Source: Chitinophagaceae bacterium
Lineage (GTDB): Bacteria > Bacteroidota > Bacteroidia > Chitinophagales > Chitinophagaceae
Assembly (NCBI GenBank): GCA_019638595.1
Contig: JAHBTJ010000004.1
Span: 1-64,000 of the forward strand
Direction: 5' to 3'
Length of the DNA: 64,000 nt
In this document: piece by piece, positions 34,885-43,816 of the stretch
How positions within the stretch are numbered: the first letter of the stretch is position 1
Layout: each line of letters opens with the position of its first letter
Made by a program: the position numbers and the translations under genes
Notes under the pieces: generated by a model
Told to the model about the DNA's origin: nothing
The model's database searches: none
What the model saw: only the letters and a program-made list of their open reading frames with translations

Positions 34885-35063
34885 ATTACGAAGGTAATAA
34901 GGCGGTTATAGTTAAGGAAACATTATATGCCCCAATTTGCGCCATGAAAGCCGGGCATTTGCCTATCCTGATTACCATTCCTATAGGATACTTTCCTTTA
35001 AAAAAAAGAAAGTTTTATGCAACGGAATATGATGTAGCATTGTCAGCTTATTTGCAGACCCGG

Positions 35064-35627
35064 ATGACTGACTATCAACAATTGGTAAAAGATTGCCTCA
35101 AGGGAAAAGTGTTAGCACAGCAAAAGTTATATGAGCTTTTTGCAGAGCAGATGCTGCCTGTATGCTATAGGTATACTAAATCGCTGGCAGACGCTGAAGA
35201 TGTACTACAGGAAGGATTTATAAAAGTATTCAAATACCTGCATCAATACCGTTCAGAAGGTGAGCTTGGCGCATGGATTAGACGTATTATGGTGAATACT
35301 GCCATTAATTATTTAAAGCAAAACAGCAAATATCAATATGATCTTTCGTTTACAGAGGTCACATTGCATCCGGTATCGGAAGACAACCCGCAGGTAAACA
35401 TGCAGGCCAAGGAATTAGCCAACCTGGTAAGGCAACTGCCTACCGGCTATCAAACCGTGTTTAACATGCATGCGGTAGAAGGATACTCTCATGTGGAAAT
35501 AGGGGAGATACTGGGTATAAATGAAGGTACATCGCGCTCCCAGTATATGAGGGCGAGAAACTTACTGATCAACTGGATTGAAAAGCATTCTTTAGAATCT
35601 AAATTAGGACAATATGCCGGAAAATGA
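35064..35627 (+). CDS. ECF-type RNA polymerase sigma factor
   Basis: A 187-residue sigma factor from ATG 35064 (MTDYQQLVKDCLKGKVLAQQ). The frame is open upstream to 34869, but that extension has no sigma homology. Region 2 (RYTKSLADAEDVLQEGFIKV, FKYLHQYRSEGELGAWIRRI) and region 4 (YSHVEIGEILGINEGTSRSQ) are clear, and no region 3 is present. Its end overlaps the next gene by 14 bp, so that gene product is the likely anti-sigma partner. The FecI/SigW-like group is common in Bacteroidota. Confidence 0.92.
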   Translation: MTDYQQLVKDCLKGKVLAQQKLYELFAEQMLPVCYRYTKSLADAEDVLQEGFIKVFKYLHQYRSEGELGAWIRRIMVNTAINYLKQNSKYQYDLSFTEVTLHPVSEDNPQVNMQAKELANLVRQLPTGYQTVFNMHAVEGYSHVEIGEILGINEGTSRSQYMRARNLLINWIEKHSLESKLGQYAGK

Positions 35628-37113
35628 TTTTGAAAAGCAGGTGCAGCAGATCTTCGGCGAAATGAAGCTGAAGCCCTCTGACGCGGTATGGTCCAAAGTG
35701 CATGAAAAAATTAACCGCGACAAAAAACGGAGGCGTGCGCTGCTATGGCTGCCAATACTATTATTGCTGCTTGCAGGCGGAGGGTATTGGATGGTGCAGG
35801 GGGATAAGGATTTTATGCAAAAAAAGGAAGCAGGTGCAAATATTGCAGTGGTTGAAAACGGTAATAAAGAAAAAAACAATATAACAGGAAATGAAATAAC
35901 CATTGACAGTAACAATAATAAAGAACTGGCGCCGTCAATAAGGCCTCCTGTTATCCCCCGGCCGGCTCAAAGCTTTGATGAAGCTACAGCAGCAGAAGCC
36001 CCGGGAACCCGTAATAAAAATGAGTTAGCCGGGGATGGTGAAAGTTTATTAAGCCACCGTAAAAGCAAGCATAACAATACTGTAAAAAATCCTGCCGGCA
36101 TAGCAAATGCCAGGCAGCATAATACAAACAATACTTCTTTTGCTGATGCGAAATCCGAACCAATAAGCACTGACCTGGCAGGAGCGGTTATTCAGCCTGG
36201 TACAGATGTAACATCCGGTATAAACGATAATGACCTTGCATATATGCCCGTAACCGGTACACACCAACAGGTTGACCGGCGCGATCGCCTGAATGAGATA
36301 AATACCGAAAGGGAATTGAAATATTTTATGCCGGTTGTAAAACTGGGTAAAAGAAAGTCGTGGGAGTGGGGAGTATCGGCGCAGGCAGGAGTGTCAGCCA
36401 TTGGTAAAGGGTTATCAGAAATATTTAAAAATGGTTTGTTCGAGAAATCAAACAACACGTATAATGCTATTTCCGCCTCCCCCGATATGTCTTTCCTGGG
36501 TAATCAATCCAGTTATCTTCCCGTTGCTCCACCGCCTGCATCGCCCGTTAATGAGGGCCTGGCCTGGAAAGCAGGAGCATTTGGAAAATGGTATGTAAAA
36601 GAGCGCCTTGCCCTTACTGTTGGAGCGGAATACAGCTTATATACTACAGAAAGAAAAGTGGGTAATGTTTTAACTCAGCAAAATAATATTGCGCTCAACA
36701 GTAATGAAAGATTTGCCGGCTACTATCCCTCCAGCAATGGGATAATTAATTATACAAACCGCTACCATTTTATAGAGGTTCCGCTGGGCATACAGTGGCA
36801 GATCAATAAAGGTATCAGGCTACCGCTTCAGTTAGACGCGGGTTTGGCACTAGGATATCTTGTAAATACTACCGCGGTTCACTACCGTTCGCAAACAGGT
36901 GTTTATTATGAAGATGATGGCTTGTTTAATAAATTCCAGGCCGGTATATATACCGGCATATCGGCTAAGCTTTTTCAGCACAGCAGTCGTCCGTTGTATA
37001 TTGGTCCAATGGTTCAATACAATTTTTCAGACCTTACCAAGCCTTCTTCCGGTTCAAAACAAAATTTAAAGTACGCCGGCTTAAAATTGCAATGGGTGTT
37101 GTGGAAGAACTGA
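35614..37113 (+). CDS. Membrane-anchored protein with anti-sigma-like start and barrel-like C-terminus
   Basis: A 499-residue protein in three parts. First comes a cytoplasmic start of about 41 residues (LKPSDAVWSKVHEKINRDKK). A single membrane helix follows (about 42-60, ALLWLPILLLLLAGGGYW), then a low-complexity Asn/Thr/Ala-rich periplasmic linker (about 60-245). The C-terminal region (about 250-499) resembles an outer-membrane barrel: WEWGVSAQAGVSAIGKGLSE, FGKWYVKERLALTVGAEYSL and a last strand ending in Trp-Lys-Asn. The gene overlaps the sigma factor by 14 bp. Membrane anchor plus location suggest an anti-sigma, but the anchor and barrel features conflict with an ordinary outer-membrane protein. 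Similar proteins occur beside sigma factors in Chitinophagaceae. Confidence 0.78.
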   Translation: MPENDFEKQVQQIFGEMKLKPSDAVWSKVHEKINRDKKRRRALLWLPILLLLLAGGGYWMVQGDKDFMQKKEAGANIAVVENGNKEKNNITGNEITIDSNNNKELAPSIRPPVIPRPAQSFDEATAAEAPGTRNKNELAGDGESLLSHRKSKHNNTVKNPAGIANARQHNTNNTSFADAKSEPISTDLAGAVIQPGTDVTSGINDNDLAYMPVTGTHQQVDRRDRLNEINTERELKYFMPVVKLGKRKSWEWGVSAQAGVSAIGKGLSEIFKNGLFEKSNNTYNAISASPDMSFLGNQSSYLPVAPPPASPVNEGLAWKAGAFGKWYVKERLALTVGAEYSLYTTERKVGNVLTQQNNIALNSNERFAGYYPSSNGIINYTNRYHFIEVPLGIQWQINKGIRLPLQLDAGLALGYLVNTTAVHYRSQTGVYYEDDGLFNKFQAGIYTGISAKLFQHSSRPLYIGPMVQYNFSDLTKPSSGSKQNLKYAGLKLQWVLWKN

Positions 37114-37152
37114 TGGATATAGCATTTTGCCTGGCAAAATACAAACACTAAA

Positions 37153-37758
37153 ATGAAAAACATTTTAATGGCAGGTATGCTGCTACTGGCGTGTACCGGG
37201 CAGGTAAGCGCCCAGCAAAAGGTTACTACAGGCAAGGCCGTCTTTCATTCTGTGCAACAATTATCACTCATTAATGGTAATAATGCAGTATCGGCAGGCA
37301 TACAAAGTGTAAACGGCTTTGAGCTGAACGGTTGGTTTGCGGGTATTGGAGCGGGATTGGACTTTTACCGCTATCGCACTATACCGCTCTTTCTTGAATT
37401 GAAGAAGAAGATTCCCTTAAAAGAAAATGCGTTATTTTTTTATGCTGATGGCGGATACAATATTCCCTGGATAAAAAGCGAAGATCAATATAACGAAGGC
37501 CCCTGGGGGTATTACAAAGTGAAGAATAATCACAAAGCGCGGTTGTATTTTGACGGAGGGCTGGGATATGCCATTCACATCAATAAAGGGAATGCCCTGC
37601 TTGTAAGCGCCGGCTACTCACACAAAGCCTTTACTACCATTAAAACAACCACCAATAAATATAATATTGGAACGCCCCAGGAAACACAAAATATTGATAT
37701 TGAAAAAAATGCTTACCGGTTTAACAGGTTCATGCTGAAGGTTGGCTGGCAGTTTTAA
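37153..37758 (+). CDS. Secreted outer-membrane protein of unknown function
   Basis: A 201-residue protein with a signal peptide (KNILMAGMLLLACTGQVSAQ) and a beta-rich body (GFELNGWFAGIGAGLDFYRY, LFFYADGGYNIPW, LYFDGGLGYAIHINKGN). It ends in an aromatic residue (MLKVGWQF), consistent with an 8-strand barrel. It follows the sigma/anti-sigma-like pair by 39 bp on the same strand and may be in the same transcript or be a target of that sigma factor. No family is recognised. Confidence 0.74.
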   Translation: MKNILMAGMLLLACTGQVSAQQKVTTGKAVFHSVQQLSLINGNNAVSAGIQSVNGFELNGWFAGIGAGLDFYRYRTIPLFLELKKKIPLKENALFFYADGGYNIPWIKSEDQYNEGPWGYYKVKNNHKARLYFDGGLGYAIHINKGNALLVSAGYSHKAFTTIKTTTNKYNIGTPQETQNIDIEKNAYRFNRFMLKVGWQF

Positions 37759-37970
37759 AAACGATTTTGGTCTGGTATAAATACATTTTTTTCGCAGGCA
37801 AATTCCTGCTGCCTGCCAATGACGAATCAGGCTGTTGTCCTGCCCTGCCATAACATTTATTTTGAGCCATGCAGAGTGCTTCCACATCCACGCGCCCACA
37901 TTCCCACTATTCTTCCTCTTTTTTCCTCAACACTTCTTAATTTTAAAGCTTCACCAAACCAATCAGCGTT

Positions 37971-39515
37971 ATGAAGAAAAAAATTTTACTACTTGTGTTA
38001 TTGTTTGTGTATGTAACCGGTAATGCACAAAATGACAGCGTTATCATCAGCGCCATACAAAAAGAGGCTACTGAAAATTCCCAGTTGGAAAGATTAGCGC
38101 ACGAGTTGTTGGATAAGATTGGGCCACGTTTGGTTGGTTCTCCGCAAATGCAGCAGGCACATGACTGGGTAGTATCAAAATATACAGGATGGAATATTCC
38201 CGCCAAAAATGAAAAGTGGGGGGAATGGCGCGGGTGGGAGAGGGGCATCACACATATTGATATGATATCTCCATGGGTAAGATCTCTTGAAGGAACGCAG
38301 CTTGCCTGGAGCCCTTCTACCGGTGGAAAAGCTGTAACTGCTGGGGTAATTATTATACCTGATCTGGCAGATTCAAATGCTTTTGCAAAATGGCTGCCTG
38401 CCGCTAAAGGAAAATTTGTTATGATCTCTATGAACCAGCCAACCGGTCGCCCTGATTATAACTGGGATGAATTTGGAAAAAAAGAATCTGTGGAAAAGAT
38501 GAAAAGAGAACGGGATTCGCTAACGGAAAAATGGTCGGAAAGAATAAAGAAAACAGGTTATACTTTGCAAACACTGCCTGAAGCATTAGAGAAAGCAGGC
38601 GCTGCCGGTATACTCACTTCATACTGGTCAAAAGGCTTTGGCGTAAACAAAATTTTTGGAGCGAAAACAAAAAAAATACCGACTGTTGATATATCACTGG
38701 AAGATTACGGGCTTTTATACAGGCTTACGGAATCGGGCAGCAAACCTAAATTAAGCATACAAACAGATTCAAAAGAAAAAGGGATTGTACCTGCCATGAA
38801 TACCATCGGCGAAATAAAAGGAACAGAAAAGCCCGATGAATATGTGATGCTTTCCGCGCACCTTGATTCATGGGATGGTGCAACAGGCGCTACCGATAAT
38901 GGCACCGGCACACTGGTAATGCTTGAAGCCATGCGCATTTTAAAGAAAGTATATCCCAATCCTAAAAGAACAATATTAGCGGGTCATTGGGGAAGTGAAG
39001 AACAGGGGCTAAATGGCTCAGGCGCTTTTGTAGAAGATCATCCTGAAATTGTAAATAACCTGCAGGCATTATTCAACCAGGATAATGGAACCGGGCGTGT
39101 AACCAATATTTCAGGCCAGGGCTTTTTACATGCTTACGAATATATAACCCGGTGGCTTTCAAAAGTGCCTTCCCATATTAAAGACGATATTCAAACATCA
39201 TTTCCGGGTACGCCCGGTGGTGGCGGATCAGATTTCGCGTCTTTTGTAACTGCGGGCGCTCCCGGTTTTTCATTAAGCTCTCTAAGCTGGTCGTACGGCA
39301 CATATACCTGGCATACTAACCGCGATACTTATGATAAGATCGTTTTTGATGATGTGAGAAGCAATGCGATCCTCACCGCTATCCTGGTATACATGGCTTG
39401 CGAAGACCCACGGCGCACATCAAGGGAAAGAATTGTGTTGCCGGTCAATTCCAGAGGTGAACAATCTAAATGGCCTGCAAAAAGAACGCCTAACCGCAGA
39501 GGAGGGTTGGATTAA
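37971..39515 (+). CDS. M28-family zinc metallopeptidase (secreted)
   Basis: A 514-residue protein with a signal peptide (KKKILLLVLLFVYVTGNAQ) and the M28 two-zinc site: His and Asp in LSAHLDSWDGATGATDNGTG, Glu pair in GHWGSEEQGLNGS, Asp in NQDNGTGR and His in YTWHTNRDTYDK. An inserted PA-type domain, with a helical segment MKRERDSLTEKWSERIKK, lies around 155-260. M28 members are aminopeptidases or carboxypeptidases. The protein is probably periplasmic or exported. The tail (RTPNRRGGLD) is basic, without a sorting domain. Confidence 0.9.
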   Translation: MKKKILLLVLLFVYVTGNAQNDSVIISAIQKEATENSQLERLAHELLDKIGPRLVGSPQMQQAHDWVVSKYTGWNIPAKNEKWGEWRGWERGITHIDMISPWVRSLEGTQLAWSPSTGGKAVTAGVIIIPDLADSNAFAKWLPAAKGKFVMISMNQPTGRPDYNWDEFGKKESVEKMKRERDSLTEKWSERIKKTGYTLQTLPEALEKAGAAGILTSYWSKGFGVNKIFGAKTKKIPTVDISLEDYGLLYRLTESGSKPKLSIQTDSKEKGIVPAMNTIGEIKGTEKPDEYVMLSAHLDSWDGATGATDNGTGTLVMLEAMRILKKVYPNPKRTILAGHWGSEEQGLNGSGAFVEDHPEIVNNLQALFNQDNGTGRVTNISGQGFLHAYEYITRWLSKVPSHIKDDIQTSFPGTPGGGGSDFASFVTAGAPGFSLSSLSWSYGTYTWHTNRDTYDKIVFDDVRSNAILTAILVYMACEDPRRTSRERIVLPVNSRGEQSKWPAKRTPNRRGGLD

Positions 39516-39603
39516 AATATTCAGGAGCGGGTGCATTCCAAATTGTTGTTGCAGGGGTAAAGATTATAAAGGGGAAAACATGAAGGCTTCACATCGGATA
39601 TTA

Positions 39604-39667
39604 CGTGATTCGTGAGACACGAACCACGGCATAAGGGAAGTTTTTGTTGAACTCCTACGGGGTTCAA
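39604..39667. repeat. REP-like hairpin pair, left part of the gene-poor interval
   Basis: The nested hairpin CGTG-TTCGTG-AGA-CACGAA-CACG spans 39604-39628. A second hairpin, TTGAAC(TCCTACGGG)GTTCAA, spans 39647-39667. These words (TTCGTGAGACACGAA and CTCCTACGGGG) resemble small palindromes scattered between genes in other Bacteroidota. They start the stretch 39516-40784, which holds no intact gene. Confidence 0.55.
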
Positions 39668-39794
39668 TGTAAAATTGCGCAAATATACCACCGGTTACAC
39701 CGATGGCTATTCCCCGGCTGATTTGTGAACAGGAGTCAAGGCATAAAGGTGGGGTCCGAACTTTTTAAAAGGTTCAGAACCCTTTTGTAACAGG

Positions 39795-40086
39795 CTAAAA
39801 TAATTCAAGCACACCATATTCATCAGACTGGTTCAGCGCTGAAATATCTCCTTTATGAGTGATGAGTAATGTTTCTATAAAAGCATTGCTTTGATTACCG
39901 GTTCTCAATAAAATAACTTTTGGCGGAAATCCTTTCATGTTGGAAAAGTTCATAAAATCTTCGTCATTGGTAACAATGATACACTTATTTTCGAGCGCAA
40001 AGTTCCATATGCAAGCATTCTTTAAAGTGCTGTTTCAACCGGGAAACTAACCGCCATGAAATATTGGCATCCAGTAAAAGTTTCAT
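39795..40086 (-). pseudogene. DUF5615 PIN-like toxin, inactivated by internal deletion
   Basis: The frame starts with the family's KLLLDANISWRLVSRLKQHF (ATG at 40084-40086). It loses frame after about 27 codons and meets a stop at ARK. The rest of the family continues in the next frame, from 40010 to the stop at 39795-39797: IWNFALENKCIIVTNDEDFM, then KGFPPKVILLRTGNQS and SDEYGVLELF. Comparison with remembered family members shows that the segment between ECLH and IWNFALE, normally some 15 residues, is missing, so the defect is a deletion plus frameshift near 40010. The Asp of the metal site in VTNDEDF remains. The toxin should be non-functional. Confidence 0.72.
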
Positions 40087-40090
40087 TTGC

Positions 40091-40309
40091 TCAGGCTGCT
40101 ACTATTTTAGTTATTGACTCCCGGTGGGCCGCGAAAGCAAGGGCTGCAAGAATATGTTCTTTTTTAAGCGAAGGGTAATCGTGTAATATTTCCTCCTGTG
40201 TCATTCCGGAAGCGAGCCATTTTAAAATATCGGAAACTGCAATCCTTGTGCCTTTTATACAAGGTTTCCCAAACCGGAGTTCAGGATCAATAGATATATG
40301 TAAAAAAAT
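40091..40309 (-). pseudogene. DUF433 antitoxin remnant without an ordinary start codon
   Basis: The frame reads HISIDPELRFGKPCIKGTRI, then AVSDILKWLASGMTQEEILH and a DYPSLKKEHILAALAFAA tail, a clear DUF433 (VapB45-like) antitoxin. It ends at a TGA at 40091-40093, four bases before the DUF5615 ATG. Upstream in frame there is a stop (40313-40315) and no ATG, GTG or TTG; only ATT (40307-40309) could initiate. The start has therefore probably been lost, or a rare ATT start is used. Together with the damaged toxin this marks a decayed toxin-antitoxin pair. Confidence 0.65.
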
Positions 40310-40413
40310 CTTTTATTTAATAAATATACTTTACTTATCCGAAGGTACAAAGATTAACGGCAATATAAGAAATTCACTCATCTATGGCAAAGGGTTTTTC
40401 TGGGGCTACCAAA

Positions 40414-40655
40414 TCCTGCTGTGCGAAGTCTCCAGACCATAAGTGTTCGAAACGCTACTTTGAAGGCTACCATATCCACAATTTTATAGCGTCATAGACG
40501 CGAAAGTTTGGTGGCAATTATAAAGTAACGCATTGACAAAGCTCCGTAGGAGCGGCATTTTCGCAAGTTTCGAACGTTTATAGTCTCCAGACTTTCCTGC
40601 TGTGCGAAGTCTCCAGACTTCGCACTACCTATGTTCTTCAGAGACTCCGTCTCTG
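40414..40655. repeat. REP-like hairpin cluster with a 24-bp direct repeat
   Basis: This fills the gene-free stretch 40313-40784. A 24-bp direct repeat occurs at 40414-40437 and 40595-40618. The second copy continues into a palindrome with perfect 11-bp arms GTGCGAAGTCT/AGACTTCGCAC (40602-40625). Smaller palindromes are AGTCTCCAGACT (40582-40593), GCTCC-GTA-GGAGC (40541-40553) and CAGAGAC-TCC-GTCTCTG (40639-40655). No transposase is present in the window. Confidence 0.7.
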
Positions 40656-40784
40656 CAAAAACGCTACCATTCATTTTGCTGCCGCACTATTGCCGGGCAG
40701 CGAACAGGACCCTGAAGGGAGCGTCGCAAGGAACGATGATACCAGCGCTACAGCCGGCAAACAAAATATCTTCTTTTGCTGTTT

Positions 40785-41714
40785 TTATGATCCTTCCAGG
40801 AAATTCAGGTTGCGTTTAATACCTGCAAATTTTGCCCGTTTTAAAGGTGAATGCCGGAAAATTTTTTTAAAGCTTTCTTCCGTCAGCTCTTCCCAATCCT
40901 GCGTTGTAAAATTCAGCAGCTCAGGGTAAGGCGTAAACCCGGGTTCCCGGTTAGGTTTGCTAAAGCGGTTCCAGGGGCAAACATCCTGGCAGGTATCGCA
41001 ACCAAACATCCAGTTGTCAAATTTACCTTTCATGGCGCCAGGGATCAGCATGTCTTTGAGCTCAATGGTGTAATAAGAAATGCATTTGCTGCCGTCCACC
41101 ACTTTATTATCTGCTATGGCTCCGGTGGGGCATGCCTCGATACATTTGGTACATGTTCCGCAAAAATCTTTTACCAGCGGGGTATCATACTCCAGTTCAA
41201 GGTCGGTAATAAGCGTGGCTATAAAAAAGAAAGAGCCGGATTGTTTATTAATAAGATTCCCGTTTTTGCCTATCCAGCCCAGTCCGCTCCGCTGAGCCCA
41301 CGAACGCTCCAGTACCGGCGCCGAATCCACAAACCCGCGGCCGCTTATATCGCCAATATGTTCTTTTATTTCCTGCAGCAACAGGTTGAGCTTTTTCTTT
41401 ATTATCTCATGGTAATCATCTCCCAGGGCGTAGGCCGATACCTTTGGATTCCCGGCATTTTGTTTAACCCCGGGGTAATAGTTAAGCAACAGCGTAATAA
41501 CCGACTTTGCGCCGGGAACCAGCTTCAGGGGGTTGATCCTCAATTCAAAGTGATTTTCCATATAAGCCATAGTTCCGTTCAGTCCCTTATTTAACCAGGT
41601 CTCCAATCGCCGGGCGTCATCATCCAACGGCACAGCACGGGCGATACCACAATAATCAAAGCCTAAGTCCGTTGCTTTATTTTTAATGAGTGCGGTATTG
41701 TTAAATGTATTCAA
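40785..41714 (-). CDS. queG: Epoxyqueuosine reductase
   Basis: A 309-residue iron-sulfur, cobalamin-dependent enzyme for the last step of queuosine synthesis in tRNA. The N-terminal domain ([28 protein letters not shown]) and the two [4Fe-4S] clusters are visible: [16 protein letters not shown] and [12 protein letters not shown]. The start must be TTG at 41712-41714, since a stop codon precedes it and no ATG lies before the conserved region. The protein is shorter than enzymes with a C-terminal HEAT domain. Other que genes are not in the window. Confidence 0.94.
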   Translation of the reverse strand: MNTFNNTALIKNKATDLGFDYCGIARAVPLDDDARRLETWLNKGLNGTMAYMENHFELRINPLKLVPGAKSVITLLLNYYPGVKQNAGNPKVSAYALGDDYHEIIKKKLNLLLQEIKEHIGDISGRGFVDSAPVLERSWAQRSGLGWIGKNGNLINKQSGSFFFIATLITDLELEYDTPLVKDFCGTCTKCIEACPTGAIADNKVVDGSKCISYYTIELKDMLIPGAMKGKFDNWMFGCDTCQDVCPWNRFSKPNREPGFTPYPELLNFTTQDWEELTEESFKKIFRHSPLKRAKFAGIKRNLNFLEGS

Positions 41715-41802
41715 TTAAAAAAATATAATTGATCTAAATATATAATTGATCTATAAAAAATATAAATTGCGGTCGCTGATCCCTGAATTTAATCTCTTAA
41801 TC

Positions 41803-43809
41803 ATGAAAAAACTCCCTGGTCTTATCCTTATACTGCTTTGCATGGTACAAAGTTCGCTTATTGCGCAAGATAAGCTGAACCTTAAATACGGAAAAATAAC
41901 ACCCGCCGATTTCGATCTGTCTAAATACAAGTTTGATACCAGCGTGAACGCGGTGGTAATAGCCGATGTGGGAGAGTCGGATTTTGAAGGTAATACAAAG
42001 AGCGGTATTTCTCTCTCGTTTAAGAAACATGCAAGGATCAAGATCCTTAATAAGAATGGCTTTGAGGCGGCTAACCAATATATTCTTCTTTATTTTTCGA
42101 ACAAGAGCGAGGAAAAATTGATCAACCTGAAGGGTACAACCTATAACCTTGAAAACGGTAAGGTAGTTGAAACAGAGCTGGATAAGAAATCCGTGTTTAA
42201 AGAAAAGTACGATAAAAACCACATGATCGTAAGGTTTACATTACCTGCATTAACGGAAGGATCCATTATTGAGTTCAGCTATACGCAAACCTCCGATTTT
42301 ATTCATAATCTTCAGCCCTGGGAATTCCAGGGCAAATATCCCGTATTGTGGAGCCAGTATGAGGCTACGATACCCGATTTTTACAATTATGTTTTCCTGT
42401 CGCAGGGAACGGTTAAGCTGGATCACACTACTTCCACATCAAGGAAAGAGTTCCGCATATCCAACAGCAGTTCTACTACAAGCTCAGGGTTCTTTACTGT
42501 TCCGGCAAATACGGTTGCTCACAAATGGATCGCTCAAAATTGTCCTGCTTTAAAAACCGAAAGCTTTACCACTTCCATTCAAAATCATATTTCAAAAATC
42601 GAATTTCAATTATCACAGGTACGTTACCCGGATCAGCCGGTTCAGGACGTAATGGGTAACTGGGAAAAGATGGCCGCAGAGCTGATGAAAAGTGAGCACT
42701 TTGGCAGCGGAATAGAAAAATCGAACGGCTGGCTGGATGATGAGCTGCGCCCGGTGGTTCAAAATGGGGGCGATAAGCTGGATAAGGCAAAGAAGATCTA
42801 TGCCTATGTACGTGATAAGTTCACCTGTAATGGAAAAAGAGGCATTTACATGTCCGAGTCGTTAAGAACGATCAATAAGAATAAGAGCGGTTATGTTGCA
42901 GATGTAAATATGCTTTTGATAGCCATGCTGAAGCAGCAGGATATCGAGGCGTATCCCATCATATTAAGTACAAGGGGGCATGGTTTTACCCACGAGTTTT
43001 ACCCGCTGATAGACAGGTTCAATTATGTGATATGTGCAGCAAAAGTAGGGGATGATATTTATTTCCTGGATGCAAGTGATCCAACGCTGGGCTTTAATAA
43101 GCTGTCGAGCGAATGTTACAATGGCCATGCCAGGCTTATATTACCGAATGTAGCCCAGGCACTTTATTTTAATTCCGATTCGCTGATTGAAAAAAAGCTT
43201 ACTTCCGTGTTTATAAGAAGCTCAACGCCGGGAGAGCTGGAAGGGCATTTTTCTTCCAACCTGGGATATTATGAGTCAATAGCAACACGAACCGATATTA
43301 AATCCAAAGGCGAGTCGTCTTTTTTTAAAAGTTTGCAAACACGCTATACCGGCGATATTTCTTTAAGTAAAGAAAAAGTTGATATGCTTACGGAGCTTGA
43401 AAAGCCGGTTAAAGTGGAGTACGATTTTGTAATGAAGCAGGATGATGAAATGATATATTTCAACCCCATGATGAACGAAGGGTATAAGGGAAATTATTTT
43501 AAGTCTGCTGAAAGGTTTTACCCTGTGGAAATGCCCTACAGGCTGGATGAAACATACATTTTTAGTTTAGAAATACCGCAGGATTATTCGTTGGAAGAGC
43601 TCCCTAAATCTGCCAGGGTTAACTTAGGCGATGGAGACGGATCTTTTGAATATATGATTGATAAGTCAGGGGAAACGGTAAGATTGAGATCAAGGGTTAA
43701 ATTGAACAGAACTACATTTATGCCCGAAGAGTACAATGACCTCAGGGAGTTTTTCAGCTATATTGTAAAAAAGCATGCGGAACCCATTGTATTAAAAAAG
43801 AAAAAATAA
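41803..43809 (+). CDS. DUF3857 protein with a degenerate transglutaminase domain
   Basis: A 668-residue secreted protein (start ATG 41803, signal KKLPGLILILLCMVQSSLIA). The N-terminal DUF3857 domain spans about 40-250. The transglutaminase-like domain that follows reads SGYVADVNMLLIAMLKQQDI, where active family members have Cys at the Val position (about residue 365); the usual active-site His is replaced in RFNYVICAAKV, although the LDASD segment is retained. It is therefore likely a non-catalytic structural or binding domain. It lies 7 bp upstream of a related gene that keeps the catalytic Cys. Confidence 0.85.
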   Translation: MKKLPGLILILLCMVQSSLIAQDKLNLKYGKITPADFDLSKYKFDTSVNAVVIADVGESDFEGNTKSGISLSFKKHARIKILNKNGFEAANQYILLYFSNKSEEKLINLKGTTYNLENGKVVETELDKKSVFKEKYDKNHMIVRFTLPALTEGSIIEFSYTQTSDFIHNLQPWEFQGKYPVLWSQYEATIPDFYNYVFLSQGTVKLDHTTSTSRKEFRISNSSSTTSSGFFTVPANTVAHKWIAQNCPALKTESFTTSIQNHISKIEFQLSQVRYPDQPVQDVMGNWEKMAAELMKSEHFGSGIEKSNGWLDDELRPVVQNGGDKLDKAKKIYAYVRDKFTCNGKRGIYMSESLRTINKNKSGYVADVNMLLIAMLKQQDIEAYPIILSTRGHGFTHEFYPLIDRFNYVICAAKVGDDIYFLDASDPTLGFNKLSSECYNGHARLILPNVAQALYFNSDSLIEKKLTSVFIRSSTPGELEGHFSSNLGYYESIATRTDIKSKGESSFFKSLQTRYTGDISLSKEKVDMLTELEKPVKVEYDFVMKQDDEMIYFNPMMNEGYKGNYFKSAERFYPVEMPYRLDETYIFSLEIPQDYSLEELPKSARVNLGDGDGSFEYMIDKSGETVRLRSRVKLNRTTFMPEEYNDLREFFSYIVKKHAEPIVLKKKK

Positions 43810-43816
43810 CGGGGAT

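Noticed and set aside
40414-40655. Possible CRISPR remnant from the 24-bp direct repeat
   Set aside because: There are only two copies, separated by other palindromes, with no cas genes; a REP-like element fits better.
39516-40784. Insertion sequence in the gene-poor interval
   Set aside because: No transposase frame and no pair of long terminal repeats or target duplication.
40631-40819. 62-codon plus-strand frame
   Set aside because: It crosses the palindrome cluster and the 3' end of queG, with no protein-like features.
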